A DNA stretch of 50,399 nt from a bacterium. GTDB lineage: Bacteria > Krumholzibacteriota > Krumholzibacteriia > Krumholzibacteriales > Krumholzibacteriaceae. This document shows, one piece after another, positions 9,445 through 17,755 of the stretch (its first letter is position 1; each line of letters opens with the position of its first letter). Both the position numbers and the translations under genes were made by a program. Under the pieces are notes generated by a model, which saw nothing but the letters and a program-made list of their open reading frames with translations, ran no database searches and had not been told where the DNA came from. The stretch is from positions 1,808,358 to 1,858,756 of the forward strand of contig CP070727.1 in NCBI GenBank assembly GCA_020350885.1. The letters run 5' to 3'.

Positions 9445-11124
9445 ATGATACGAGGGGTGACGGTATTTCTGGCGGTTGGCTTTTTTATTGCGTTTACCGC
9501 TGGTTGTGAGGAGCACAAAGAGGGTGAAACGATGGAGATGCCACAGATCAGGGAACGCTTGGCTGCGTACGTGCCGATCGATATCGGGGTCCCCTGGGAC
9601 CTGCTGCCGGACAGCGAGAAGGCAGCCCTCGACAAACTTTACAATGCTGCAGCCATTATGGACGAGCTTTTCCTCACACAGGTTTCGGTGGGCAACGCAG
9701 AGTTGCGACGGGAGGTCGAGAAGCGCGGTGATCTGGATCAGATCAGATTTTTCCGTATCAACTTCGGACCGTGGGACAGGCTGGAAGCAGACGAGCCTGT
9801 CCTGTGCGGGGATCCCAAACCAGACGGGGCGAATTTTTACCCGTCCGATATCAGTGTCGAGGAGTTCGAGGCGTGGCTGAAGGAGCATCCGGGTGACCGG
9901 GAGGCCTTCGAGAGCAACTTCACAGTGGTTCGAAGAGCGGATGACGGCGCATTGCGGGCCGTGCCCTACTCGCAGGAATACAATCATCTGCTGAAGGAAG
10001 CCGCCTGTTATCTCGAGGAGGCGGCCGAGCTCACCGAGAACGGCACGCTGGCGGACTTCCTCAGGCTCCGGGCCAAGGCGTTTCTCTCGGACGACTACTT
10101 CGAGAGCGATATGGCATGGATGGATGTCGCCGACAATATCCTCGATGTTACCATCGGCCCCTACGAGGTCTACGAGGACAACCTCTTGAACTACAAGGCG
10201 GCGTTCGAGGCCTTCCTCTGTGTTCGTGATCCCGAGGAGAGCAGGAAGCTGGACGGGCTCAAGGGCTATCTCGTGAAGATGGAAAAGAACCTTCCCATCG
10301 AGGACAGGCACAAGAACCTCGAGCGCGGCACCGAGTCTCCCATCTCCGTAGTAGATCTGATATTCTCGGCGGGTGATACCAAGGCGGGGGTGCAGACGAT
10401 CGCATTCAACCTGCCGAACGACGAGCGTGTAAGAGAGGTGAAGGGAAGCAAGAAGGTGATGCTCAGAAACATCTGCCGGGCGAAGTTCGACGGGATCCTC
10501 AGGCCGATAGCCGGGGAGCTCGTCGTCGCGGACCAGCGTGGTTACGTTACCTTCGATGCCTACTTCAATCACATCCTGCTGCATGAGTTCAGCCACGGTC
10601 TCGGTCCGGGCAGGATCGTACTCGAGGACGGCACCGAAACGACGGTGAACAAGGTGCTTAAGGAATCGTACTCCGCCATTGAAGAGGCAAAAGCGGATGT
10701 TGTGGGGCAGTACAATTTATATTATCTTATCAATGAGGGGTTCTTCCCCGAGAAGCTGTCGAAAGAGACGGCGGTTACATACCTTGCGGGTTTCTTCCGC
10801 TCCGTACGTTTCGGTATCGAGGCGGCGCACGGGAGGGCGAATATGATCGCTTTCAACTACTTCAAGGAGAAGGGCGCCTACATACACGATACCGCAAGCG
10901 GTCTCTGGTCGGTCGATTTCGAGGCGATCGGCGGGGCCGTACGTGAACTCTCCCACACACTACTCATGATTCAGGCGCTCGGTGATTACGAGGGTGCGAA
11001 GCAGCTCATCGAGCGTTACGGTGAAATGGGCGATGATGTGAAGGAATCACTCGCACGGCTCGAGTCGATTCCCGTCGATATCGAACCAAGGTTTGCATTG
11101 GAAAAGGAGTATACTTTAAAGTAG
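9445..11124 (+). CDS. M49-like zinc metallopeptidase lipoprotein (dipeptidyl-peptidase III-like)
   Basis: A 559-residue exported lipoprotein: a short basic N-terminus, a hydrophobic stretch and the lipobox FTAGC with the lipidated Cys near residue 21. The zinc site is HEFSHGLGPG (about residue 380) plus EEAKAD (about residue 413). This pairing is typical of the M49/DPP III clan branch related to plant-type proteins, with HExxH rather than the HExxGH of classical DPP III. The protein would remove dipeptides from oligopeptides in the periplasm or at the membrane. The start is ATG 9445, after AGGGGG; an upstream TTG at 9424 would overlap the kinase gene but would precede the signal peptide with an odd extension. 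The call rests on motifs; whole-length similarity was not tested. Confidence 0.8.
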   Translation: MIRGVTVFLAVGFFIAFTAGCEEHKEGETMEMPQIRERLAAYVPIDIGVPWDLLPDSEKAALDKLYNAAAIMDELFLTQVSVGNAELRREVEKRGDLDQIRFFRINFGPWDRLEADEPVLCGDPKPDGANFYPSDISVEEFEAWLKEHPGDREAFESNFTVVRRADDGALRAVPYSQEYNHLLKEAACYLEEAAELTENGTLADFLRLRAKAFLSDDYFESDMAWMDVADNILDVTIGPYEVYEDNLLNYKAAFEAFLCVRDPEESRKLDGLKGYLVKMEKNLPIEDRHKNLERGTESPISVVDLIFSAGDTKAGVQTIAFNLPNDERVREVKGSKKVMLRNICRAKFDGILRPIAGELVVADQRGYVTFDAYFNHILLHEFSHGLGPGRIVLEDGTETTVNKVLKESYSAIEEAKADVVGQYNLYYLINEGFFPEKLSKETAVTYLAGFFRSVRFGIEAAHGRANMIAFNYFKEKGAYIHDTASGLWSVDFEAIGGAVRELSHTLLMIQALGDYEGAKQLIERYGEMGDDVKESLARLESIPVDIEPRFALEKEYTLK

Positions 11125-11209
11125 AATAGTGTAAATGCGCCTTCCCGGATCCTCGGGAGGGCACGCTGGAACTATAGAAACGGCATGTTCATTCAGGCTG
11201 GGTGGTCTT

Positions 11210-11286
11210 GGCCGGGTGCCGCCTCCTAAGAAGGTCGGCCTTTGGGGGTAAGGTGATCTTGTGTTGGGATACCAAGGTACCCGGCC
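11210..11286 (+). ncRNA. Possible structured RNA element closed by an 11-bp helix
   Basis: The 256-bp gap between the convergent metallopeptidase and NTPase genes holds no convincing gene. Within it GGCCGGGTGCC (11210-11220) pairs with GGTACCCGGCC (11276-11286), closing a 55-nt interior that can itself form small hairpins (AAGG-TCGG-CCTT among them). It does not fit tRNA, SRP or a riboswitch known to me, so this is only a candidate. Confidence 0.3.
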
Positions 11287-11328
11287 TTTATGCGTGTCGA
11301 TCAAACAGGCGATGGGTACGTGAGAGAA

Positions 11329-11350
11329 GGCGCGCCCGCCCGGGCGTGCC
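11329..11350. terminator. GC-rich hairpin between convergent genes
   Basis: GGCGCGCCCG and CGGGCGTGCC form a nine- to ten-pair stem with a minimal loop, followed on the plus strand by ATTTGTCGTTT. It lies between the stops at 11124 (plus) and 11380 (minus), so it could terminate both transcripts. Confidence 0.5.
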
Positions 11351-11379
11351 ATTTGTCGTTTAAGCCGTTGAGGTGCTTT

Positions 11380-11931
11380 TCACTTACATAGAAGGCGGCG
11401 GAGGTGTGCGGTGGTTTCATCCTCCGCCCCGCTGCGGTTCCCCGGGCTCATGTGTATGATGATCGTATCACTGCGTGACCGGATCGCATCGAGAAACGGA
11501 TCGCGGCGGATCTGGATCGTGCCGAGGAGCGGCTTCGGAGAGTCGAGTGCCCGGAGCACCGCCCGGCGGAAGCGCTCAGAGAAGAGCTCCATCCGGGCGA
11601 TCTCGTCTACGACGATAAGCCGGATATCCGCTCCCTCGATGGCCTCCTCTATCTCTGCGGCGCCGATTGTCTCGAGATCCTCGATGTTGACGCGGTACCT
11701 GCCGACCCGCGGGCCGCTGCGCAGGTTCTTGTGTGCAAGAATGCCGGCCGTGCCGTAGAGAGTGGTGATTTTGAATCCCTCACGAGAGCCCGAGCTGCTA
11801 CGGATCTCTGCGGTGGTAAAGCCTCCTGCCGTTACAGGGAGGGAGCCGGTGAGGCGCATGACGAGCGTGCTTTTCCCGCATCCCGGCGGGCCGGTGACGA
11901 GAATATTCGTTATAGCCGATCGGCCTGTCAT
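11380..11931 (-). CDS. THEP1-family nucleoside-triphosphatase
   Basis: A 183-residue P-loop NTPase of the THEP1/DUF265 family. The Walker A motif GPPGCGKST lies near residue 14, a Walker B-type segment is IRLIVVDEIARME, and the VGTIQIRRDP-like and DAIRSR region closes the fold (here LLGTIQIRRDP). Family members hydrolyse NTPs, but their cellular role is poorly known. The gene stands divergent to the corrinoid/methyltransferase cluster with 160 bp between starts. A TATAAC element lies close upstream of the ATG and no ribosome site is seen, so a very short leader is possible. Whether it belongs to the methyl-transfer function is not known. Confidence 0.85.
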   Translation of the reverse strand: MTGRSAITNILVTGPPGCGKSTLVMRLTGSLPVTAGGFTTAEIRSSSGSREGFKITTLYGTAGILAHKNLRSGPRVGRYRVNIEDLETIGAAEIEEAIEGADIRLIVVDEIARMELFSERFRRAVLRALDSPKPLLGTIQIRRDPFLDAIRSRSDTIIIHMSPGNRSGAEDETTAHLRRLLCK

Positions 11932-11976
11932 CGAATATGTTATATCACAAAAACATTCCTTTCTTCACCCAAGCTT

Positions 11977-12005
11977 TTGATTTGTCCGCCCAAATCTGCT
12001 ATAAG
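11977..12005 (+). promoter_or_regulatory. Sigma-70-type promoter for the corrinoid cluster
   Basis: TTGATT (11977-11982) and TATAAG (12000-12005) are separated by 17 bases, about 85 bases before the corrinoid protein start. No cobalamin riboswitch was recognised in the leader. Confidence 0.45.
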
Positions 12006-12090
12006 TATAGTTCTTGTCAATGACCGCGATCGAAATGGATCCGGCGGGCAACGATACGACCGCATAATGATTGAGCAAGGAGTTAATGGC

Positions 12091-12738
12091 ATGGAGGCGT
12101 TCTTGGATAACTGCGCCAAAGCGATCGTCGCCGGTGACGGCGGCGGAGCGGAGAGGCTGGCCGGGGAGGCGCTCGGGAGCGGGTTGTCCCTGCTGCAGGT
12201 CATAGAGGAAGGTTTCGTCAGGGGGATCAGGGAGGTCGGCAGGCTGTGGGAGGAAGGGGAGATATTCCTGCCCGAGCTCGTCATGGGGGCCGAAGCGATG
12301 AAGAAGGCCATGACCGTTCTGCAACCGGCGCTCGAAGGGAGCGATGAGGCGCAGGAATCGCTCGGGAGGATCGTGATCGGAACCATCGAGGGGGATATTC
12401 ACGATATCGGCAAGACCCTTGTTGCCACGATGCTTTCTGCGAACGGTTTCGAGGTCACCGATCTGGGCACCGATGTACCGGTTGCGAGGTTCATCGATGA
12501 GGCGGAGGCGAGGAATGCAGACTGTATCGCCATCTCGGCGCTCCTCACGACGACGATGAACGGCCAGAAACGTGTCATCGACGAACTGGTGAAACGCTCG
12601 ATGCGGGACAAGGTTAAGGTCATGGTCGGCGGGGCACCCTGCAACGAGGCGTGGGCGAAAGAGATCGATGCGGATGGGTACGCGGGCGATGCGGTCTCCG
12701 CCGTTGCGCTTGCAAAGGGGCTCGCGGGGAAAGCGTAG
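12091..12738 (+). CDS. Methyltransferase corrinoid protein (MtxC type)
   Basis: A 215-residue cobalamin-binding methyl carrier of the MtbC/MttC/MtgC type. Residues 1-85 form the four-helix cap domain (LLQVIEEGFVRGIREVG, then WEEGEIFLPELVMGAEAM). The Rossmann B12-binding domain follows, with GDIHDIGK containing the lower axial His near residue 104, then SALLTTTM and GGAP, the usual D-x-H-x-x-G, S-x-L and GG signatures. It accepts a methyl group from a substrate-specific methyltransferase, here probably the MttB-family protein at 14622, and passes it on. The start is ATG 12091, with AAGGAG nine bases upstream; the frame runs further upstream without a site. It is the first gene of the cluster. 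Confidence 0.95.
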   Translation: MEAFLDNCAKAIVAGDGGGAERLAGEALGSGLSLLQVIEEGFVRGIREVGRLWEEGEIFLPELVMGAEAMKKAMTVLQPALEGSDEAQESLGRIVIGTIEGDIHDIGKTLVATMLSANGFEVTDLGTDVPVARFIDEAEARNADCIAISALLTTTMNGQKRVIDELVKRSMRDKVKVMVGGAPCNEAWAKEIDADGYAGDAVSAVALAKGLAGKA

Positions 12739-12856
12739 TGGGGGAGGTTGCCGTTTGATGCGGAGAACCGTATGGGACGGATTATATGAAAAGAATGTAC
12801 CGTATGGTGGAACATGCGGATCCATTATAACAGTTGGATGGAGAGCCGGTGATTGA

Positions 12857-13765
12857 ATGATGAAAAGGAATTCGCTACGTGACGAGATCGGTAAAAAGGT
12901 GCTCCTCTTCGACGGCGGGATGGGGAGCATGATCATCTCGGCGGGGCTCGGCAGGAACGATGTGCCCGAGGCATGGAACATCACCAATCCGGAGGCAATC
13001 ATCGATATGCACGCTGCATTTATCGAGGCAGGCGCCGAGATCGTACAGACGAACACATTCGGTGGGAGCCGGCTCAAGCTCGAATCATCCGATGCCGGCC
13101 GGGCGCTCGATCCGGTCGAGGTGAACGAGAAGGCCGTGGAGCTGGGACGGCGGGCGCTCGACAGGCACGGTGGAGAGGGCTGCTTTCTCGGCGGCGATAT
13201 CGGGCCAACGGGACTGTTCTTCCCGCCTGTGGGTACGCTGACCGCCCGGGAGGCACACAGGGCATTCAAGGAACAGGCGCAGATACTGGAACGGGCCGGT
13301 ATCGATTGCTTCATCATAGAGACGATGTACGATATACGCGAAGCGATGGAAGCGCTTAGGGCGGTTCGGGAGATCACGGATCGCCCGGCCTTTGTGGAGA
13401 TCACCTTCGAGACAAAGCCTTCCGGCTACTTCACCATGATGGGGGATTCCCCCGAGAAGATCGCCGAACCGCTCCTAGCGGCGGGGGCCGATATGATCGG
13501 CGCCAACTGCACCATCTCGAGCAGTGAAATGATAGACCTGGTGGAGGAGTTCACGCTCGTCACCGACGCCCCACTCCTCTTCCAACCGAATGCGGGGAAT
13601 CCCGCCATGGAGCACGGGATACCGGTCTACAGGCAACGCCCCCAGGAATTTGCGGACGATATCGAGAAGATCGTACGCGCCGGGGCGAGTGCAGTGGGCG
13701 GTTGCTGTGGAACGACGCCCGACTTCATACGGGCCGTGCACGACCGGCTCACGCACGGCAGGTAG
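12857..13765 (+). CDS. Homocysteine S-methyltransferase domain protein (MetH module 1-like)
   Basis: A stand-alone 302-residue homocysteine-binding module, equal to the first domain of cobalamin-dependent methionine synthase. It begins LLFDGGMGSM, has TNTFGG, and shows the zinc-thiolate ligands in GANC (about C218) and GGCCGTTP (about C283 and C284). It would transfer a methyl group from the methyl-corrinoid to homocysteine, making methionine. No pterin-binding domain is attached or encoded nearby, which separates this from ordinary MetH. The ATG at 12857 is followed by a second ATG at 12860, and a GGTG lies upstream. It sits 118 bp after the corrinoid protein gene in the same direction. Confidence 0.93.
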   Translation: MMKRNSLRDEIGKKVLLFDGGMGSMIISAGLGRNDVPEAWNITNPEAIIDMHAAFIEAGAEIVQTNTFGGSRLKLESSDAGRALDPVEVNEKAVELGRRALDRHGGEGCFLGGDIGPTGLFFPPVGTLTAREAHRAFKEQAQILERAGIDCFIIETMYDIREAMEALRAVREITDRPAFVEITFETKPSGYFTMMGDSPEKIAEPLLAAGADMIGANCTISSSEMIDLVEEFTLVTDAPLLFQPNAGNPAMEHGIPVYRQRPQEFADDIEKIVRAGASAVGGCCGTTPDFIRAVHDRLTHGR

Positions 13766-13878
13766 CTCGTTGGTGCAATGGGATCCCGCATGGGAACGGC
13801 TGCGGTAAGCATCACGTGCGGATTTCGAGCTCGGGTGGAACCCCGTCCCGTACGGGGCCACCATTGTATGGAGATCCC

Positions 13879-14523
13879 ATGGAACCGGTTGTTCTCGAAG
13901 GATTCGACATAACGATCGAACGCGGTGAGGTGCTCCGGCTCCTCGGCCAGCGGCCGGAGACCGGGCGGGATTCTGGGGAGCGGCTCCACGAGGCCGTGCA
14001 TGAGGCCCTCTCCCGGGTGGGGGCGCTCGTGAGCCCGAAGGGGATCTACACGGTGACCGCAGGTACGGAGCTACCCGGCTCGAGCTACTTCGACGAGCTG
14101 GAGCGGGTCGCCTTCTGCGTCTGCACGATCGGTCCCGCCGTCGAAGAGGAGGTCACCGCGCTCTCGGGCCGTGGTGAGCTTCTCAGGGCCGTCGTCCTCG
14201 ATTCGGTAGGCTCTGTGGCGGCGGAAGCGACGGCCGATTATATGGACAGGCGTATCCAGGGGGAAGCCGCCCGGGAGGGTCTCAAGACCTCGTGCCGGGC
14301 GAGTCCTGGGTACGGCGACTGGGAGATACGCGAGCAGGGGGCGATCTTCGAGTTGCTTCCCACCGGACGGATCGGTGTGCGGCTGACACCAAGCTTCATG
14401 ATGGTCCCCCGCAAGTCGGTATCGTTCGCCGTCCATATCGCAAAGAAGCCGATAAGGATGCGAGGCGAGAACTCCTGCCGGAACTGTGACATAACTGATT
14501 GTCCCTACCGGTTACTCGAATAG
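13879..14523 (+). CDS. Vitamin B12-dependent methionine synthase activation-domain-like protein
   Basis: A 214-residue protein resembling the C-terminal activation module of MetH. In MetH that module binds S-adenosylmethionine and remethylates inactive cob(II)alamin after reduction. Family-type features are the CTIGPAVEEE segment, the SCRASPGYGDW motif that lines the SAM site, and PTGRIGVRLTPSFMMVPRKS. The C-terminus carries a cysteine cluster, C-R-N-C-D-I-T-D-C-P-Y-R, common in the free-standing versions found next to corrinoid methyltransferases. The start is ATG 13879, with TGGAG six bases upstream; the frame is open further upstream but reads as non-coding. Its place between the homocysteine module and MttB supports a split-methionine-synthase role. 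Confidence 0.88.
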   Translation: MEPVVLEGFDITIERGEVLRLLGQRPETGRDSGERLHEAVHEALSRVGALVSPKGIYTVTAGTELPGSSYFDELERVAFCVCTIGPAVEEEVTALSGRGELLRAVVLDSVGSVAAEATADYMDRRIQGEAAREGLKTSCRASPGYGDWEIREQGAIFELLPTGRIGVRLTPSFMMVPRKSVSFAVHIAKKPIRMRGENSCRNCDITDCPYRLLE

Positions 14524-14621
14524 CAGGTGCCGGGCATCCGGCAGGAGGTGCTTCGACGAATGTATCGGAAAGGCGATAACGACCGTTATGGCCTTGTGGA
14601 ACGGGAAAGGTGGAATCGTTC

Positions 14622-16085
14622 ATGAGTGTTACCCCGCGCATCTCTTGGTTCACCGAGGAAGACAGGAAACAGATAGTGGACGAGGCGATTCGTATCATTC
14701 AGGAAATCGGTGTCTTCGTTGAGAACGAGGAGGCGCTCGGTCTCCTCGACGGGGCCGGAGCCCTCGTCGATAGGAAGAAGGGCCGGGTATTCATCAAATC
14801 GAGTCTGGTCGAGCGGGCACTCGAGACGGTCCCGAAGCGCATAGTCGTCTACGATCGCCATGGTGAGCCCGTCATGGATCTGGGGGGTGACCGTATCCAT
14901 TTCAATCCCGGCTCCGCAGCACTCCGTATTTACGACTACGGGCAGGGGAAGGCCCGGACTCCCGAAACGGCGGATCTCAGGAAGTTTGCGACATTGATCG
15001 ACGCCTTGCCGAACTACGCGGCCCAGAGCACGGGGCTCGTCTCGGGTGATGTGCCCGAGGAGGTGGCAGACCGCTACCGTCTCTACATAGCGCTCCAGCA
15101 CTCCACGAAGCCGGTGGTCACCGGCACCTTCAAGGTCGATGCATTCCGTGTCATGCACGAGATGCTCGCCACGGTCGTTGGCGATCAGGATGCACTCAAG
15201 GAGAAACCGATGGCGGTCTTCGATTGCTGCCCGTCACCTCCCCTGATGTGGAGCGATCTCACCTGCCAGGCGCTCATCGACTGTGCGCGGACGGGGATAC
15301 CGGCGGAGCTGGTCTCGATGCCTCTCACCGGTGCTACCGCCCCGGTCACACTCGCGGGCGCCGTAACGCAGCACTGCGCCGAGAACCTGAGCGGGATCGT
15401 GATACACCAGCTTGCCTCACAGGGAGCACCGATCATCTACGGCGGATCACCCGCATGCTTCGATATGCGAAAAGGTACGACACCGATGGGGGCCGTGGAG
15501 ACGATGATGATCGACGGTGCGAATGCTGAGATCGGCAAGCATCTCGGGCTTGTAACGCATGCATACATGGGACTCAGCGACTCGAAGCTCGTAGACTACC
15601 AGGCCGGAATGGAGAGTGCGATGGGGGCGGTGGTTGCTGCCGCAAGCGGTATCAACAATATCTCCGGTCCCGGGATGCTCGATTTCGAGTCCTGCCAGAG
15701 TCTCGAGAAGCTCGTTCTCGATCACGAGATCTGCGGGATGGCACTGAGGCTTTCAGCGGGAATCGAGCTTCGGGACCATCCCGTAGCACTTCCGCTCATC
15801 GCACAGGGCCTTGAGAAGAAGGAGTTCCTATCCCTCCCGCACACCACGCAGTGGTATCGCGAGGAGGCCTACTTCCCCGATTCCGTGATCGACCGTGCCA
15901 CGCTCGAGGAATGGGAGCTCAGAGGCGGGAAGGATGCCGTTATGAGGGCGGCCGAGCGGGTGGAGAAGCTCAGTGCGGATCACACACCCGAGCCGCTTGA
16001 CGAGCAGTCGGTCGCTCATCTCAACGAGCTCATGGAGCGGGAGGCGGCGCGATACGGTATGGAGAAGCTACCGGGCGCAACGTAG
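14622..16085 (+). CDS. Trimethylamine methyltransferase (MttB) family protein, non-pyrrolysine
   Basis: A 487-residue TIM-barrel methyltransferase of the MttB superfamily. These enzymes move a methyl group from a tertiary or quaternary amine to the Co(I) corrinoid of a partner protein. True trimethylamine enzymes need pyrrolysine read from an internal TAG; this frame has none, and the matching region reads LSDSKLVDYQAGMESAMG. It therefore belongs with the non-Pyl enzymes (glycine betaine, proline betaine, carnitine or similar demethylases). The start is ATG 14622, with AAAGGTGG nine bases upstream. Its corrinoid partner is presumably the protein at 12091. The substrate cannot be told from sequence alone. 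Confidence 0.93.
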   Translation: MSVTPRISWFTEEDRKQIVDEAIRIIQEIGVFVENEEALGLLDGAGALVDRKKGRVFIKSSLVERALETVPKRIVVYDRHGEPVMDLGGDRIHFNPGSAALRIYDYGQGKARTPETADLRKFATLIDALPNYAAQSTGLVSGDVPEEVADRYRLYIALQHSTKPVVTGTFKVDAFRVMHEMLATVVGDQDALKEKPMAVFDCCPSPPLMWSDLTCQALIDCARTGIPAELVSMPLTGATAPVTLAGAVTQHCAENLSGIVIHQLASQGAPIIYGGSPACFDMRKGTTPMGAVETMMIDGANAEIGKHLGLVTHAYMGLSDSKLVDYQAGMESAMGAVVAAASGINNISGPGMLDFESCQSLEKLVLDHEICGMALRLSAGIELRDHPVALPLIAQGLEKKEFLSLPHTTQWYREEAYFPDSVIDRATLEEWELRGGKDAVMRAAERVEKLSADHTPEPLDEQSVAHLNELMEREAARYGMEKLPGAT

Positions 16086-16114
16086 GGACACAACGGTTCA
16101 CCTGAAAGCGATAC

Positions 16115-16159
16115 GGGCGGTGACGGCCCGCCGAAACTGAAGCTCAGGCGGGGCCGCCC
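16115..16159 (+). promoter_or_regulatory. GC-rich intergenic hairpin inside the methyl-transfer cluster
   Basis: GGCCCGCC (16125-16132) pairs with GGCGGGGCC (16147-16155) across a 14-nt loop. The flanking GGGC (16115-16118) and GCCC (16156-16159) can extend the stem with a bulge. It lies between the MttB stop and the next start and has no T-run, so it may be an RNA-processing or attenuation element rather than a terminator. Confidence 0.35.
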
Positions 16160-16190
16160 ATCGATGTACCGAAGGAGCCGTGGCAAGAAG

Positions 16191-16856
16191 ATGAAAGAAG
16201 GCTATTTCACACCTGATTCCATAGGGGAACAATCCCGCCGGATGCTCGAAGGGCTCGAGGGGCTTCGGGCGAGACATCCCGTGCGGTTTACCCCCCGCCG
16301 GGCCGCGCTCCTGGTCCTCGACATGCAGCGGTACTTTCTCGATGAGGATTCGCATGCATTCATACCGAGCGCGCCAGCAATCGTGCCGGGGATCGCCGCC
16401 CTGGCCGACACCTTTCTCATGCATGATCTACCCGTGGTTTTCACTCGCCACCGGAATTCGGAAGCGGATGCTGGCATGATGGCCGACTGGTGGAGCGATC
16501 TGATATCACCGGAAAGCGGGCTCTTCGAGATCGTTCCGGAATTGAACAGACCCGCTGCGATGGTCATAGAGAAGTCCCAGTACGACGCATTTCACGAAAC
16601 GGAGCTCGACGGAATGCTGCGTGAGGCAGGGATCGAGCAGCTCGTGATAACGGGCGTTATGACACATCTCTGCTGTGAGACGACTGCCCGGTCCGCGTTC
16701 ATGCGGGGCTTCGCCGTGTTCTTCCCTGTCGATGGGAGTGCGACATATCGAGAGGATTTCCATCGCGCCGCCCTGCTCAACCTCTCGCACGGCTTCGCCG
16801 TACCGGTTCTCGTGGACGATCTCATCGCCTCGATCGGGGAGCGGGACCGTGCGTGA
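16191..16856 (+). CDS. Isochorismatase-like cysteine hydrolase
   Basis: A 221-residue member of the isochorismatase/nicotinamidase/N-carbamoylsarcosine amidase superfamily. The catalytic triad is visible: Asp in LLVLDMQRYFLD, Lys in VIEKSQYDAF, and Cys in GVMTHLCCETTAR, where the second Cys of the pair or its neighbour is the nucleophile. The enzyme would hydrolyse an amide, or less likely a vinyl ether, in a small molecule. Its position after an MttB-family demethylase makes an N-methylated amide such as a sarcosine derivative an attractive but unproven substrate. ATG 16191 is used, with AAGGAG 13 bases upstream; ATG 16164 is an alternative. The stop overlaps the next start by eight bases. 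Confidence 0.88.
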   Translation: MKEGYFTPDSIGEQSRRMLEGLEGLRARHPVRFTPRRAALLVLDMQRYFLDEDSHAFIPSAPAIVPGIAALADTFLMHDLPVVFTRHRNSEADAGMMADWWSDLISPESGLFEIVPELNRPAAMVIEKSQYDAFHETELDGMLREAGIEQLVITGVMTHLCCETTARSAFMRGFAVFFPVDGSATYREDFHRAALLNLSHGFAVPVLVDDLIASIGERDRA

Positions 16857-17739
16857 GTGCGCGGTCATAATCATTGGCGGCGGACCGGCTGGGATTGCAT
16901 GCGCGGTACAGCTTCGCCGCGGCGGAGTCGAACCGGTCCTCGTGGAGAGTGATGCCGTCGGCGGCCTCCTCAGGAATGCGAATCTGGTGGAGAACTATCC
17001 GGGATTCCCCTGCGGTATCGAAGGGCCGGAGCTGGCGAAACGTTTCGCGCATCAGCTCGACCATGCAGGCGTACACACGCTACGGGATGAGGTAGAGCAC
17101 CTTACATACAAGGACGGCGGATTCCACGTGCGCACGGGGAGCGAAACCATTCGTGCACGAATCGCCGTCGTGGCGACGGGAACGAAACCGAAACGGTTAG
17201 GGGGGATCACCATCCCGGACGGTGCCCAAGGCAGGGTGTATTACGAGGTGTACCCATTACGGGAGGTGAGGAACAAGAGAATAGCGATCGTCGGTGCAGG
17301 TGATGCAGCATTCGATTACGCGCTGAGCCTGTCGAGGCACAACGAGGTGTCGATACTCGGCAGAAGCGATGCGGCGCGCTGTATCCCCGTGCTCCGGGAG
17401 CGCTGCTATGCGGATGGGAATATCACATGGCATGGAGGGACCGTACTCGAGGAAGTAGTGCGGGCGGAAGAAGGATTGGTGCTCGGGTGTGATGACGGTG
17501 GAGGGCGGGAGAGATGGGAGCACGAGGCGGACTATGTGGTCATTGCGATCGGAAGGGAACCGTGCCTCGATTTCCTGGGAAGTGAGACGGCGGCTCGTCT
17601 CGGCGACCTCGCCCATGAGGGCGTACTACACCTCGTGGGAGATGTAAAGAACGACATCTACCGGCAGACGGCCATCTGCGTCGGTGACGGCGTCCGCGCT
17701 GCAATGTGTATTTGCAGACATGAGAGAACGCATGTGTAA
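16849..17739 (+). CDS. Thioredoxin-reductase-like FAD/NAD(P)H oxidoreductase lacking the CxxC active site
   Basis: A 296-residue two-domain flavoprotein of the TrxR fold: FAD-binding VIIIGGGPAGIA at the N-terminus, ENYPGFP, an ATG motif (VVATGTKPK), NAD(P)H-binding AIVGAGDAAFDYA, and a C-terminal GD motif (VGDVKND). Where thioredoxin reductases carry CxxC before the nucleotide-binding domain, this protein reads GRVYYEVYPL, so it cannot reduce thioredoxin in the usual way. It ends with a CIC pair near the C-terminus. TrxR-like proteins without CxxC include ferredoxin-NADP reductases. In this cluster it could supply electrons for reductive activation of the corrinoid, which is an inference. The GTG start overlaps the hydrolase stop by eight bases, with GGGGAG upstream. 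Confidence 0.88.
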   Translation: MRECAVIIIGGGPAGIACAVQLRRGGVEPVLVESDAVGGLLRNANLVENYPGFPCGIEGPELAKRFAHQLDHAGVHTLRDEVEHLTYKDGGFHVRTGSETIRARIAVVATGTKPKRLGGITIPDGAQGRVYYEVYPLREVRNKRIAIVGAGDAAFDYALSLSRHNEVSILGRSDAARCIPVLRERCYADGNITWHGGTVLEEVVRAEEGLVLGCDDGGGRERWEHEADYVVIAIGREPCLDFLGSETAARLGDLAHEGVLHLVGDVKNDIYRQTAICVGDGVRAAMCICRHERTHV

Positions 17740-17755
17740 CGAAGGGGAACGGGGC

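Noticed and set aside
9355..10596. Long minus-strand open frame opposite the M49-like gene
   Set aside because: Shadow of a gene with zinc motifs and lipobox on the plus strand; no domain was recognised in it.
11116..11352. 78-codon minus-strand open frame in the gap after the metallopeptidase
   Set aside because: Overlaps a terminator hairpin and a structured element, has no ribosome site and no protein-like features.
11932..12090. Cobalamin riboswitch before the corrinoid cluster
   Set aside because: No B12-box-like sequence or multi-stem leader was found; only a sigma-70-type promoter is supported.
14622..16085. Pyrrolysine (TAG readthrough) in the MttB-family gene
   Set aside because: The frame is open from start to stop with no internal TAG, so this is a non-pyrrolysine member.
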